Below are positions 17,201-22,721 of a stretch of DNA of 37,059 bases, in pieces. Below the pieces are notes generated by a model. It made no database searches. It was given only the letters and a program-made list of their open reading frames with translations, and was not told the origin of the DNA. The stretch comes from a virus: positions 1-37,059 of IMG/VR virus record IMGVR_UViG_3300042868_001758; one strand, given 5' to 3'. The position numbers and the translations under genes are program-made. The stretch's first letter is position 1, and each line of letters starts with the position of its first letter.

Positions 17201-17755
17201 AACGGCAGTTAACGCGGCTTTACCGAGATCGGCTTCTTCCAGCGTCTTGCCCGTCTCCATTTGCGCGGCCAAGTTCGAGCCTGTGAACTGTCCGGTAGAC
17301 ACTGCGCCAGCACCCAAAGCACCCAGCGCTGCCGCCGACAAAGCTCCAGACACCGGCAGTGTGGTTGCCGCAAACCCCGCCGCTAGTGGTGCCGCCATAT
17401 AGGGCAACGAGCCGCCTAGCGTCTCTTTGAACTTCAGCCAAGGAGACGTAGACCAGTCATCTTGCGTTGGGGTGAACCGCTGTGCAGCAGCGGCTTCCTG
17501 CTCCTTGTAGTACTTCTCCGCTTCGGGCAGGCCCATCAAGCCCATCTTGCCTAGAGTCAGCGCCCCTTCACCCTTCAGGCGCTTGAGCCCTGCGCTTGCA
17601 GCAGCAATCCCGCCGGAGGTGTCTTCTTTAGGTTTCGACGGGGCAAAACCGAAGGCTTCGGGGTACTGCCGCAGCGCAGCCGACATAGCCTCCTGCGGTG
17701 ACTGCCCTTCTTGAATAGGATATCCAGAACCGTCAGGAAGAATTACGTAGGCCAT
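11213..17755 (-). CDS. Giant polyvalent/internal virion-type protein with HExxH motif
   Basis: A 2180-residue protein, the largest gene here. The N-terminus (GYPIQEGQSPQEAMSAALRQ) is followed by Gly/Ala-rich hydrophobic segments around residues 110-185 that could insert in membrane. Residues about 280-1070 are Ala/Glu/Lys/Gln-rich, disordered or coiled-coil, with Pro/Ala/Lys tracts. An HEAVH zinc motif lies near residues 1184-1188, followed by an EEFVAEL helix that could give the third ligand. The C-terminal 700 residues resemble the LPD38-type domain of large polyvalent phage proteins (RLPTYAYRQLIRDPIHAY and onward). Such proteins are thought to be packaged and ejected with the DNA. The start ATG 17755 has no clear ribosome binding site and follows a strong terminator. 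It is the last gene of the minus-strand operon. Confidence 0.85.
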   Translation of the reverse strand: MAYVILPDGSGYPIQEGQSPQEAMSAALRQYPEAFGFAPSKPKEDTSGGIAAASAGLKRLKGEGALTLGKMGLMGLPEAEKYYKEQEAAAAQRFTPTQDDWSTSPWLKFKETLGGSLPYMAAPLAAGFAATTLPVSGALSAAALGALGAGAVSTGQFTGSNLAAQMETGKTLEEADLGKAALTAVPQAALDTAAMFLAPGLGKLLGAAGREVTEAGAKALANQTLKQIAWDYTKATSQAMTAEGLTEAAQQLLERAQAGLDISDPEARKEYLESLQGGAALAFVLGPFGRAVDRGSIKAQGKKLEEKRLGEERAVAEAKQAEERTAAQAAQAEADAAEAERKQQPEYLRELNTQYQALEREKQTLPKIEKPKKVKDASAEQELAYEDALKTYEAAVAAKKDFIERYKPVKQEYKERFNDIQALQVADQTQEALQGGAGPMAQPMLPGFELGAAQPGAAEQLAAEQENQQYFQQPAEVTPAPATLTPTQQRVELMQQRDTLAKAYTEISGRAMKSAVPEEQRALFNQAVQVKTALTEADAQLKNLGGKLPTLEALQKKEVELTNLAEKAKTAPQKQAVLGKLVEVRQQIATFAAPTVEGQGTLAFKPTAQEIAADKTARAERQKQEALEGGAGPMQQTLIPGLTEPVLPTRKFDVEAEAEPTAFDTQEEARKLSIMADRKEALFKKQEAVVADLDDKASTAPFASYAGVRKAADAERKKADEMRQEVDAMRKQVEDLKAQAAVIPEKTEDMQRAGIEKKMMQAQRRFERAQAVGDREMADAEYAKVLKLQEKLAEFPQVNLEQGAAVLQAYETALAEKIAAGREQSVEGQRAANVALAKAKADIQALMGTSETAPLVQEARVGKQQDITQQQRELAQFEAEGPGAVTPKMPAAKQTEDLRQALRDIDRFEDESPSVFTSAADDARAEALLKSITQSRNVMKQRTAAANAATRGLRPLNTAVERAAKAAKTAPVKEKAAPTAAPAPAPKTPQTPVEKREEAKQAAVEKQAAAKKAVEEKRAAAKRAQSEKAKPKAEPKAAPKAETKAEEVAKAETETRRLMEEQPDLFSDDKFDSDTDTDNDVALRENNDLYDAFPTNLINPDGVSAAEDGNLMGLLEAIGESSTPFNRALVKNLQDTLRAVGRRPKLILVENLKDKGVNVAGLYDPVKNRIYIDNRSMHEETVLHEAVHAVTLGVLRADPNTLTAEQRAARSELESLYAKLKDDPAFAREYGKKNVEEFVAELMTNANLREKIDAVKPGFLQRFYQAIMRMLGMEPKSLSEQAMASALKIFQPPSPMAKDSVMLPSIMRGVFSGTKAVAAANVDPGAVATVNALVGRSASLGDKITASAMGLRMRTIAADNWAPSEALIKLGVSKGKLSEAQALQMRLLMRVYDDTSRLAQRSLSDGPPKITRNADGVKVIEGQTDGPSAKKMAQALSGSKLGNAHFVEDLWTSWMAILRAERDGIGYDKLNYGNDKQGNPILNAEKAKAVKAIVESDADTKKAFEDARAIYRQYNKDLLQFFVDSGSMTQEKANALTAGDYVPYYRITKGLVQLYVGSSKPITIGSIIDQPQLKELVGGEDKILPVFSGMVQNTSLIVRSAVRNMQMRDVGNMLQDMGLAKIIQGEGPRDVFTARFSSKGEKYYVRLDETAFPPDIPADVVIMGLQGIKTAIPATVKLMGLPANILRKGITRLPTYAYRQLIRDPIHAYMTTGGDFSAVIDTYREFAKSLKGDTPAGLSLKQAGAISSDIYPGSQEEMANALRDVTSGKNGWNINGVLAKLDALGLKADTATRAALYNNFRKKGMSHLEAVLGAAESMNFSRRGTSASLHWLSTMIPFFNSQIQGLDAVYRAAITGDTAFQAKLDARAKLWKRGALMFGMTFAYAALMQDDEAYKTATPLERAQYWFLRIPGVDEPLRIPIPFEPGLMFKVIPEMIFNTAAGDTKARDAMDAFGKMLAMSQPIGLPAGVKPLIELAANYNFYTDAPIISERESGLTTAQQFRNNTTEIAKILGKTGAISPVSVDHLIRGYTGGLGILLASMANYPLRPLVSPNATDKPARALSEMPAIGSLFQPATGRGIVDAAFKDVEEFRKAAGTYQSLLKSGNRADAAAFADKYAREIALNSTGGAFRQQMGELAALRRQIEMAPGMSSEQKQAQIKRVKEMQIQLATMIRQMSSAP

Positions 17756-17777
17756 AGCTGTGGTGTCTGTTAGGTGT

Positions 17778-17805
17778 AAAAACGCCGGTACGTACCGGCG
17801 TTTTT
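17778..17805. terminator. Perfect 28-bp bidirectional intrinsic terminator
   Basis: A perfect palindrome: AAAAACGCCGGTAC followed by its reverse complement, ending in TTTTT. The GC core plus A-run and T-run make a classical terminator on either strand. On the minus strand it sits 32 nt after the stop of the 17838-19448 gene and only 22 nt before the start codon of the giant gene. Confidence 0.88.
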
Positions 17806-17837
17806 AGTTTAAACGTTCGTGGGCAAAAAACCCCTGT

Positions 17838-19448
17838 TTAAGGTTTTGGGGGACGAATAACCGGAGGAGGCGTTTCTGAAACCGACGCCTTGTTCATTGC
17901 GGCAAAGGTTGCCCGCATCGCTCTGTACTGTTCAACCGCTTCTTGAGGTTTTAGCAGTGGGTTTGCCTGCGCAAACTTCATGAGCCCCTCTACATCCTCC
18001 GCACCAAGCTTTGCTTGTGCTGCTGCGTAACGTAAATTATCGGCACGCTCTTCCGCTTGCAGACGCATCTGAGTAGCCTGAAGCGTCGTTGCGTTCCCCG
18101 CTGCAGCAATTTCTTTTTGAGACGTTATCTGCATTTGCGCAAGCAACATGTCGTGCGCTTCTTTATGCGTTATTCCATAAGCGGCTGCAACAGCATCAAC
18201 CTGGGCCTTCATGCTGTTCTCGCTACGGGCAGCCATAGCGTCTCTACGCGCTTGCGCCTTCTCGAAGTCTCCGGCTTTTGCTGAGCGTTCCGCTTCGGCA
18301 AGCGCGGCCAAGCCCATCTTGCGTTCTTTCTCGGCTTTCTTGAGGTCTTTCTGCGCGCGCGAGTACTGCTCGCCTCCAGCAGACGCCCCTTCAACAATCG
18401 CTTGAATGGCGTTCTTACCGGGCTGCACAACCTTGGATGCGAACGTCAGCCAAGCCAAGCCTTCGTTTGTTCGCTGCTCTTTCTCTACATCGGCACGGTC
18501 TTCTTCGAGCGCGGCCTTGCGTTCTTTGAACGACTCGGACTCAGGGCGGTTTGCGAGATATTCCATCTCCCGCTGCGCATCGCGCTTTGCTTGCGCTTCT
18601 TCAGCGTCTGCATACACTTTGCGTATGCTTTTTATGAAGCTGTCATCCGCCGCCACGGGTGCGGCTCCGGCAGGAGCGCGAGGGATTGCACCTAGCCCTG
18701 CGCTAGGTTGTGCTGCTCCAGGGCCTCCGGGTGAAGTTGGGAGAGGGGGCATGGATGCACCACCGCCAGTACGTGTTGCGTAGTCGGTTGGAAGGGGGCT
18801 AACGGGGCTAACGGGGGGTGCAGTACGATTCTTAAGTTTTGCGTATGTCCAATCCCCTTCGGGGTTCCCCTCGTTAGCTTTTTGCATCTCAGCAGACGTC
18901 TGCACGGAACGCACGAGAGGGATATTTCTAATATCTTCTTCGCCAATTAGCGGCGTGTCTCGAACCGGGTTCGGTGCTGTCCAGTGCCGGCGTTTAGTGG
19001 GCGCGAACACGCCTTCTGGCCAATACTCGGAACCCGGTACGCTGCCTCGGTTCTGAAACCGAATCGCTCCGCCATCTGCGTAGGCAACACCGCCAGTGCC
19101 GAAATCGCGATCATCGGCGTGGGCATACGGGCCGGCTGTGGACTCACCACCGCCTGCAAACGCGACCAAGCCGCCATCAGCAAACTGCATGTTGGGGTTC
19201 AGCGCACCAATACCCTGGTCTTCTGGCAACTGAGCGGGCTGCATTGCAGCCAAGGCTTGCTGGTTCACTGGCGCCTGGGGAGCCGCGCCTTGCCCTTGCG
19301 GAGCAGAGCGCAGCTCTTTGCGCATGTTGCTCTCGTTGAACGCCAAGGGGAACATGTACGGATCCTGCTTGTGCATCTCAGCGAAGCGCTGCAGTTCCTG
19401 GTCGCTCATCATCCGAAGACGGGACGTGATCTGGTTCGCGTTAATCAT
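17838..19448 (-). CDS. Virion-associated coiled-coil protein, 536 residues
   Basis: The first 60 residues are helical (LRMMSDQELQRFAEMHKQDP). The next 200 are Pro/Gly/Ala-rich and probably disordered, with two 'ADGG' motifs (FADGGLVAFAGGG and YADGGAIRF). Residues about 260-520 form long charged helices (AQAKRDAQREMEYLANRPES, KKAEKERKMGLAALAEAERS). The tail is proline-rich (ETPPPVIRPPKP). No enzyme motif was found. I chose ATG 19448, with AAGGG nine bases upstream; the longer reading begins with TTG 19454 inside the previous stop. Its place before the giant protein and after the repeat protein suggests an internal or tail-associated virion component. Confidence 0.72.
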   Translation of the reverse strand: MINANQITSRLRMMSDQELQRFAEMHKQDPYMFPLAFNESNMRKELRSAPQGQGAAPQAPVNQQALAAMQPAQLPEDQGIGALNPNMQFADGGLVAFAGGGESTAGPYAHADDRDFGTGGVAYADGGAIRFQNRGSVPGSEYWPEGVFAPTKRRHWTAPNPVRDTPLIGEEDIRNIPLVRSVQTSAEMQKANEGNPEGDWTYAKLKNRTAPPVSPVSPLPTDYATRTGGGASMPPLPTSPGGPGAAQPSAGLGAIPRAPAGAAPVAADDSFIKSIRKVYADAEEAQAKRDAQREMEYLANRPESESFKERKAALEEDRADVEKEQRTNEGLAWLTFASKVVQPGKNAIQAIVEGASAGGEQYSRAQKDLKKAEKERKMGLAALAEAERSAKAGDFEKAQARRDAMAARSENSMKAQVDAVAAAYGITHKEAHDMLLAQMQITSQKEIAAAGNATTLQATQMRLQAEERADNLRYAAAQAKLGAEDVEGLMKFAQANPLLKPQEAVEQYRAMRATFAAMNKASVSETPPPVIRPPKP

Positions 19449-19450
19449 TT

Positions 19451-21613
19451 TCAACCCTTCATCCGAGACAATGCCAACTCATTAAGGCCAGCCGCCTTAA
19501 CTCTACCGCCTTTGGCCATGCCTGCCATCTTGCTGACACCGTAAGCTGCCGAACCAAGCCCGATAAGATTCTGCGCGGTGGTTGGCGGTGCTTCGTAAAT
19601 TGAGCGGGTGGTGCCTTGCGTACCGCGCAAAATGTCGGACAAGAACCCGAGCTGCTGCGTTGGGTAGTTCCGAGCCGCAGAGAAGTCAGCGTATTGCCGG
19701 TTGAGGATGTCCTGGATCTGCTGCTGTTGGAACCCGCCGAATCCGGCTTGCTGGCCCGTGATGGCCTGCTCTTGACCAAACTGTTGCTGGCCGAGCTGCC
19801 CAAGTTGCCCCGCGCCTTGCAGCGCCGTCTGTAACCCTTGCTGCCCGAACCCTGCGCCGTACTGCCGAGACTGCTCAGACAACCGCTGTGCTTCAAGACC
19901 GGCTTGCTGGTTCTGCTGCTGGGCCTGCATCATGGCTTGCAGGTTTGCCTGCCCCGCCGTCAATCCGGCCTGCTGGTTAAGCTGTTGCGCCTGCATGTAT
20001 GCGCCAAGCCCGGCTTGACCTGTGGTAAGACCCGCCTGCTGATTGGCCAGCGCAGCGCGCTGCGCTTCTTGTTGGTTAGCCTGTTGCGCTTGCATGCTTG
20101 CTTGCTGATTGGCCAACCCCGCCTGCATATACGACTGCAACCCCGCCTGTCCGGTCGTCAAACCTGCTTGCTGATTAGCCAGCGCTGCGCGTTGCGCTTC
20201 TTGTTGGTTAGCGAGCTGAGCTTGCATGCCGTACTGCTGATTGGCCTGCTGCGCCTGCATCATGGTCTGCAGGTTTGTTTGCCCCGTAGTAAGTCCAGCC
20301 TGCTGGTTGGCCAGAGCCGCACGCTGTGCTTCTTGCTGGTTAGCAAGCTGCGCTTGAATATCCGTCTGCTGGTTGGCTTGTTGCGCTTGCATAAATGCGC
20401 CCAACCCCGCTTGACCCGCAGTGAGTCCAGCCTGCTGATTGGCTAGTGCTGCGCGTTGGGCTTCTTGCTGGTTAGCAAGCTGCGCCTGCATGCCGTATTG
20501 CTGGTTGGCTTGTTGCGCTTGCATATAGGACTGCAATCCAACTTGACCCGTAGTGAGTCCAGCCTGCTGGTTGGCTTGCTGAGCCTGCATCATCGCTTGC
20601 TGGTTGGCTTGCTGTGCTTGCAGCGCTCGCGCCTGATCGGACGTGAACATGCTCTGCGCTTGCTGATACGCCGACTGAAGACCTTGGGACTGGATATCAC
20701 CCTTCTGCATCGCCAGATTACGTGCGGCTTCGGCCTCCATGATGGCTTGGCGAGACCCGCCAAAAGCACCAGCGCCTACAGCCTGGGCACCACGCTGCGT
20801 ACGCGCAATATCTGCCTGACGCTGTGCTTCGCGTTGCTGGGTATTGACCACGTTCTGCATGTACGGAGACATGTACGCTTCAGCAGCGCCTGGGGCAGTG
20901 AACCCTTGCGTACCGACCTGCCCAGCTCCAACCCGCTCAAAACCGATTTGGCCCCCAGAAATGCGATCCGCCTGGACTTGTGGGCCACCGCCTACGCGCT
21001 CAAAACCTAGATTTCCTGCACTAATTTGTTGGGCGCTAACTTGTGGGCCACCGCCTACGCGCTCAAAACCCATCTGGCCTGCTGCAATGCGATCCGCCTG
21101 GACTTGTGGGCCACCGCCTACGCGCTCAAACCCGAACCCACTTGCGCCTACTTGCGGTGCGTACACCTGCGGCCCAGCGCCTACACGCTCAAAACCGAAC
21201 TGACCTGCGCCGACCTGCTGTGCGCCAATCTGCCCAGGACGAATCTGCTGTGCAAAGAACTGGTTCGGTTGGTACTGTTGCCCCATCGCACGCGAAGCAG
21301 CGCCGTATGCAATATTTGAAGCATCCGTAAGCTGGGGTGCGACTTGCTGGTTCTGCGCGGACTGGAATGCCTGCTGCTGCATAGGGGTGAACTGTGCAGC
21401 CCGCTCTCCTGTGTACTCTTGATAGGGTGCATTAGCGACAGCTTGCGCTTGCCCCACCAACTCCATGTACGGTTTTTTTGCGTACTCAGGAATATTGGTC
21501 TGATAAGACGTCGCTGTTGACCCGCTGCTACTACTGCCACCGCCATCGCCCAAGAAAACGCCAAATACGCCAGACTCTTTAAGGCAGCCTAAAAGAAACT
21601 TAATTACGCTCAT
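19451..21613 (-). CDS. Gln/Ala/Gly-rich repeat virion protein, 720 residues
   Basis: A low-complexity structural-type protein. Residues about 135-245 are five 21-residue repeats built on GFERVGGGPQV. Residues about 330-580 are 44-residue repeats built on QAGLTTGQ, MQAQQANQQ and EAQRAALANQ. Between them lies a conserved-looking stretch, EAYMSPYMQNVVNTQQREAQ, then a Gly-rich turn and AIMEAEAARNLAMQ, seen from memory in many phage virion proteins. The C-terminus has a short hydrophobic helix (TAQNLIGLGSAAYGVSKMAG). It overlaps the preceding gene by 14 nt. It may form extended, glutamine-rich helical fibres in the particle interior or tail; the function is not shown. Confidence 0.78.
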   Translation of the reverse strand: MSVIKFLLGCLKESGVFGVFLGDGGGSSSSGSTATSYQTNIPEYAKKPYMELVGQAQAVANAPYQEYTGERAAQFTPMQQQAFQSAQNQQVAPQLTDASNIAYGAASRAMGQQYQPNQFFAQQIRPGQIGAQQVGAGQFGFERVGAGPQVYAPQVGASGFGFERVGGGPQVQADRIAAGQMGFERVGGGPQVSAQQISAGNLGFERVGGGPQVQADRISGGQIGFERVGAGQVGTQGFTAPGAAEAYMSPYMQNVVNTQQREAQRQADIARTQRGAQAVGAGAFGGSRQAIMEAEAARNLAMQKGDIQSQGLQSAYQQAQSMFTSDQARALQAQQANQQAMMQAQQANQQAGLTTGQVGLQSYMQAQQANQQYGMQAQLANQQEAQRAALANQQAGLTAGQAGLGAFMQAQQANQQTDIQAQLANQQEAQRAALANQQAGLTTGQTNLQTMMQAQQANQQYGMQAQLANQQEAQRAALANQQAGLTTGQAGLQSYMQAGLANQQASMQAQQANQQEAQRAALANQQAGLTTGQAGLGAYMQAQQLNQQAGLTAGQANLQAMMQAQQQNQQAGLEAQRLSEQSRQYGAGFGQQGLQTALQGAGQLGQLGQQQFGQEQAITGQQAGFGGFQQQQIQDILNRQYADFSAARNYPTQQLGFLSDILRGTQGTTRSIYEAPPTTAQNLIGLGSAAYGVSKMAGMAKGGRVKAAGLNELALSRMKG
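19880..20640 (-). repeat. 132-bp coding tandem repeat
   Basis: About four full and two partial imperfect copies of a 132-bp unit (44 codons). The phase is visible from the GCTGATTGGCCAGCG-type segment recurring at about 20034, 20166, 20298 and 20430, exactly 132 bp apart. It encodes the Gln-Ala-Asn-rich part of the 720-residue protein. The copies differ mostly at synonymous positions, so the array is not brand new. Confidence 0.88.
20936..21240 (-). repeat. 63-bp coding tandem repeat
   Basis: Five copies of a 63-bp unit. The CTCAAAACC core starts at 20936, 20999, 21062, 21125 (as CTCAAACCC) and 21188. It encodes 21-residue units built on GFERVGGGPQV, followed by alternating spacers such as QADRIAAGQM and SAQQISAGNL. 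Central copies share the 20-bp core CCGCCTACGCGCTCAAAACC, so they are recent or homogenised. Confidence 0.88.
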
Positions 21614-22055
21614 CTAAATGCTCCTTGCGATAGTCGTCAAAGCGTTCATGCACTACGCTTTTCCATACGTCTGGTAAAAATTTCTGTGCTTCTTGCGGCC
21701 CAAGACACACGTGCACGGCATACGCAACAATATGGCCAGCAGCGTAACGCAAATTGTGCGAAATCTCGATTCCGTGCGGGTCTTTGTCTTGCTCGAACTT
21801 ATTAGCCGTTTGATACGCAGAAACTACCATCAACCACATTGGCATTATCTGCGACTGGATTTTTTGATAGAACGGGTTCAGCGGTAAATAGACAAGACAA
21901 ATGAGAAACGCATTGTTGATAGCGTCTGCGGCCACATCTTTGTCCTTGTCTACTAGGTCGTCCCATGTGTGCGCCAGATCGACAAACATGCGGTACATGG
22001 CCAGTGCGTCTTGGTTCCCGCCGAACCACTCCAGTTTGCCTTCGTTGCTGTACAC
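21600..22055 (-). CDS. Conserved-type hypothetical protein, 151 residues
   Basis: Starts with GTG (22055), preceded by AAGGAT, and overlaps the next gene by 14 nt. The product is helical with aromatic-rich stretches (GKLEWFGGNQDALAMYRMFV; PLNPFYQKIQSQIMPMWLMV; LRYAAGHIVAYAVHVCLGPQ). It has no signal peptide or catalytic motif that I recognise. It follows the methyltransferase gene by 3 nt, so the two are probably co-translated. A fold of packed helices is likely; its function is unknown. Confidence 0.68.
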   Translation of the reverse strand: MYSNEGKLEWFGGNQDALAMYRMFVDLAHTWDDLVDKDKDVAADAINNAFLICLVYLPLNPFYQKIQSQIMPMWLMVVSAYQTANKFEQDKDPHGIEISHNLRYAAGHIVAYAVHVCLGPQEAQKFLPDVWKSVVHERFDDYRKEHLDERN

Positions 22056-22058
22056 GGG

Positions 22059-22721
22059 CTATCCTTTAGTGAACACAAAAACGATCGTTCTCGTGTCCGG
22101 CGTTTCGTGACCGTGCCAAGAACCCATACGCGATTTTTGCATGAACTCGCTCCAGTGCTGCGTAAATACTTCGGGGTGCACCAGAGCTTCGCAGCGTAGG
22201 CCGGCATTGGCTGCCGAGAACAGCACACTGTGCATGGGGTGCGCACGGTACTCCCACTCTGGAACGTACACGTCTTTGAGCAACTGCTTTCTAGACGCAA
22301 AATCTTTTATTACCAGCCGACCGCCAGAACGAAGCAGCCGTGCAGATTCGATCATCAACGCCGTGAGGTCACCATAGCCCAACGACTCGTTGAACATTAC
22401 GTAGTCAGCCACTGCGTCAGGAATGTCCTCGACATGGTGATAGTCCGACAAGATGCAGTCGCGCCCTAAGTAGCGCATGATTCCTGCTTGCGTTGGGCTG
22501 CTAGTAATGTTCAGCGTGCGGGTGATCTCTGGCGACACTGCTTTAAGCCCCGCGCACATAGTGCCAATACCAGCGCCCATGTCGATCACGAACCCACGGG
22601 GCTTAAAGTGTTCGTTGTAGAAGTGAACGTGCGCGTCTTCTGAAGACCCAAACAGGGTGCACTGGAACAGGTTTAGCCCGTGCTCCAAATACTCCGCTGT
22701 TTCGATCTCGTAGTCGTTCAT
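22059..22721 (-). CDS. Class I SAM-dependent methyltransferase
   Basis: A 220-residue Rossmann-fold methyltransferase. VIDMGAGIGTMCAGL (about residues 45-59) is the S-adenosylmethionine-binding motif I. DYVMFNESLGYG is in the place of motif IV, and LLRSGGRLVIKDF matches the later beta-strand of the core, followed by a residue pattern typical of small-molecule or protein methyltransferases. There is no DNA-methylase (DPPY/NPPY) motif. The start overlaps the preceding stop (ATGA). It lies among virion genes, which hints that it modifies a virion component or a host small molecule during late infection. The substrate cannot be told from sequence. Confidence 0.8.
   Translation of the reverse strand: MNDYEIETAEYLEHGLNLFQCTLFGSSEDAHVHFYNEHFKPRGFVIDMGAGIGTMCAGLKAVSPEITRTLNITSSPTQAGIMRYLGRDCILSDYHHVEDIPDAVADYVMFNESLGYGDLTALMIESARLLRSGGRLVIKDFASRKQLLKDVYVPEWEYRAHPMHSVLFSAANAGLRCEALVHPEVFTQHWSEFMQKSRMGSWHGHETPDTRTIVFVFTKG

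Noticed and set aside
19880-20640. CRISPR-like or intergenic repeat array
   Set aside because: The 132-bp period is entirely within one reading frame and encodes 44-residue protein repeats.
19838-21010. Leu-rich plus-strand ORFs opposite the 720-residue protein
   Set aside because: Mirror of the Gln/Ala repeats; no start signals or neighbours in that direction.
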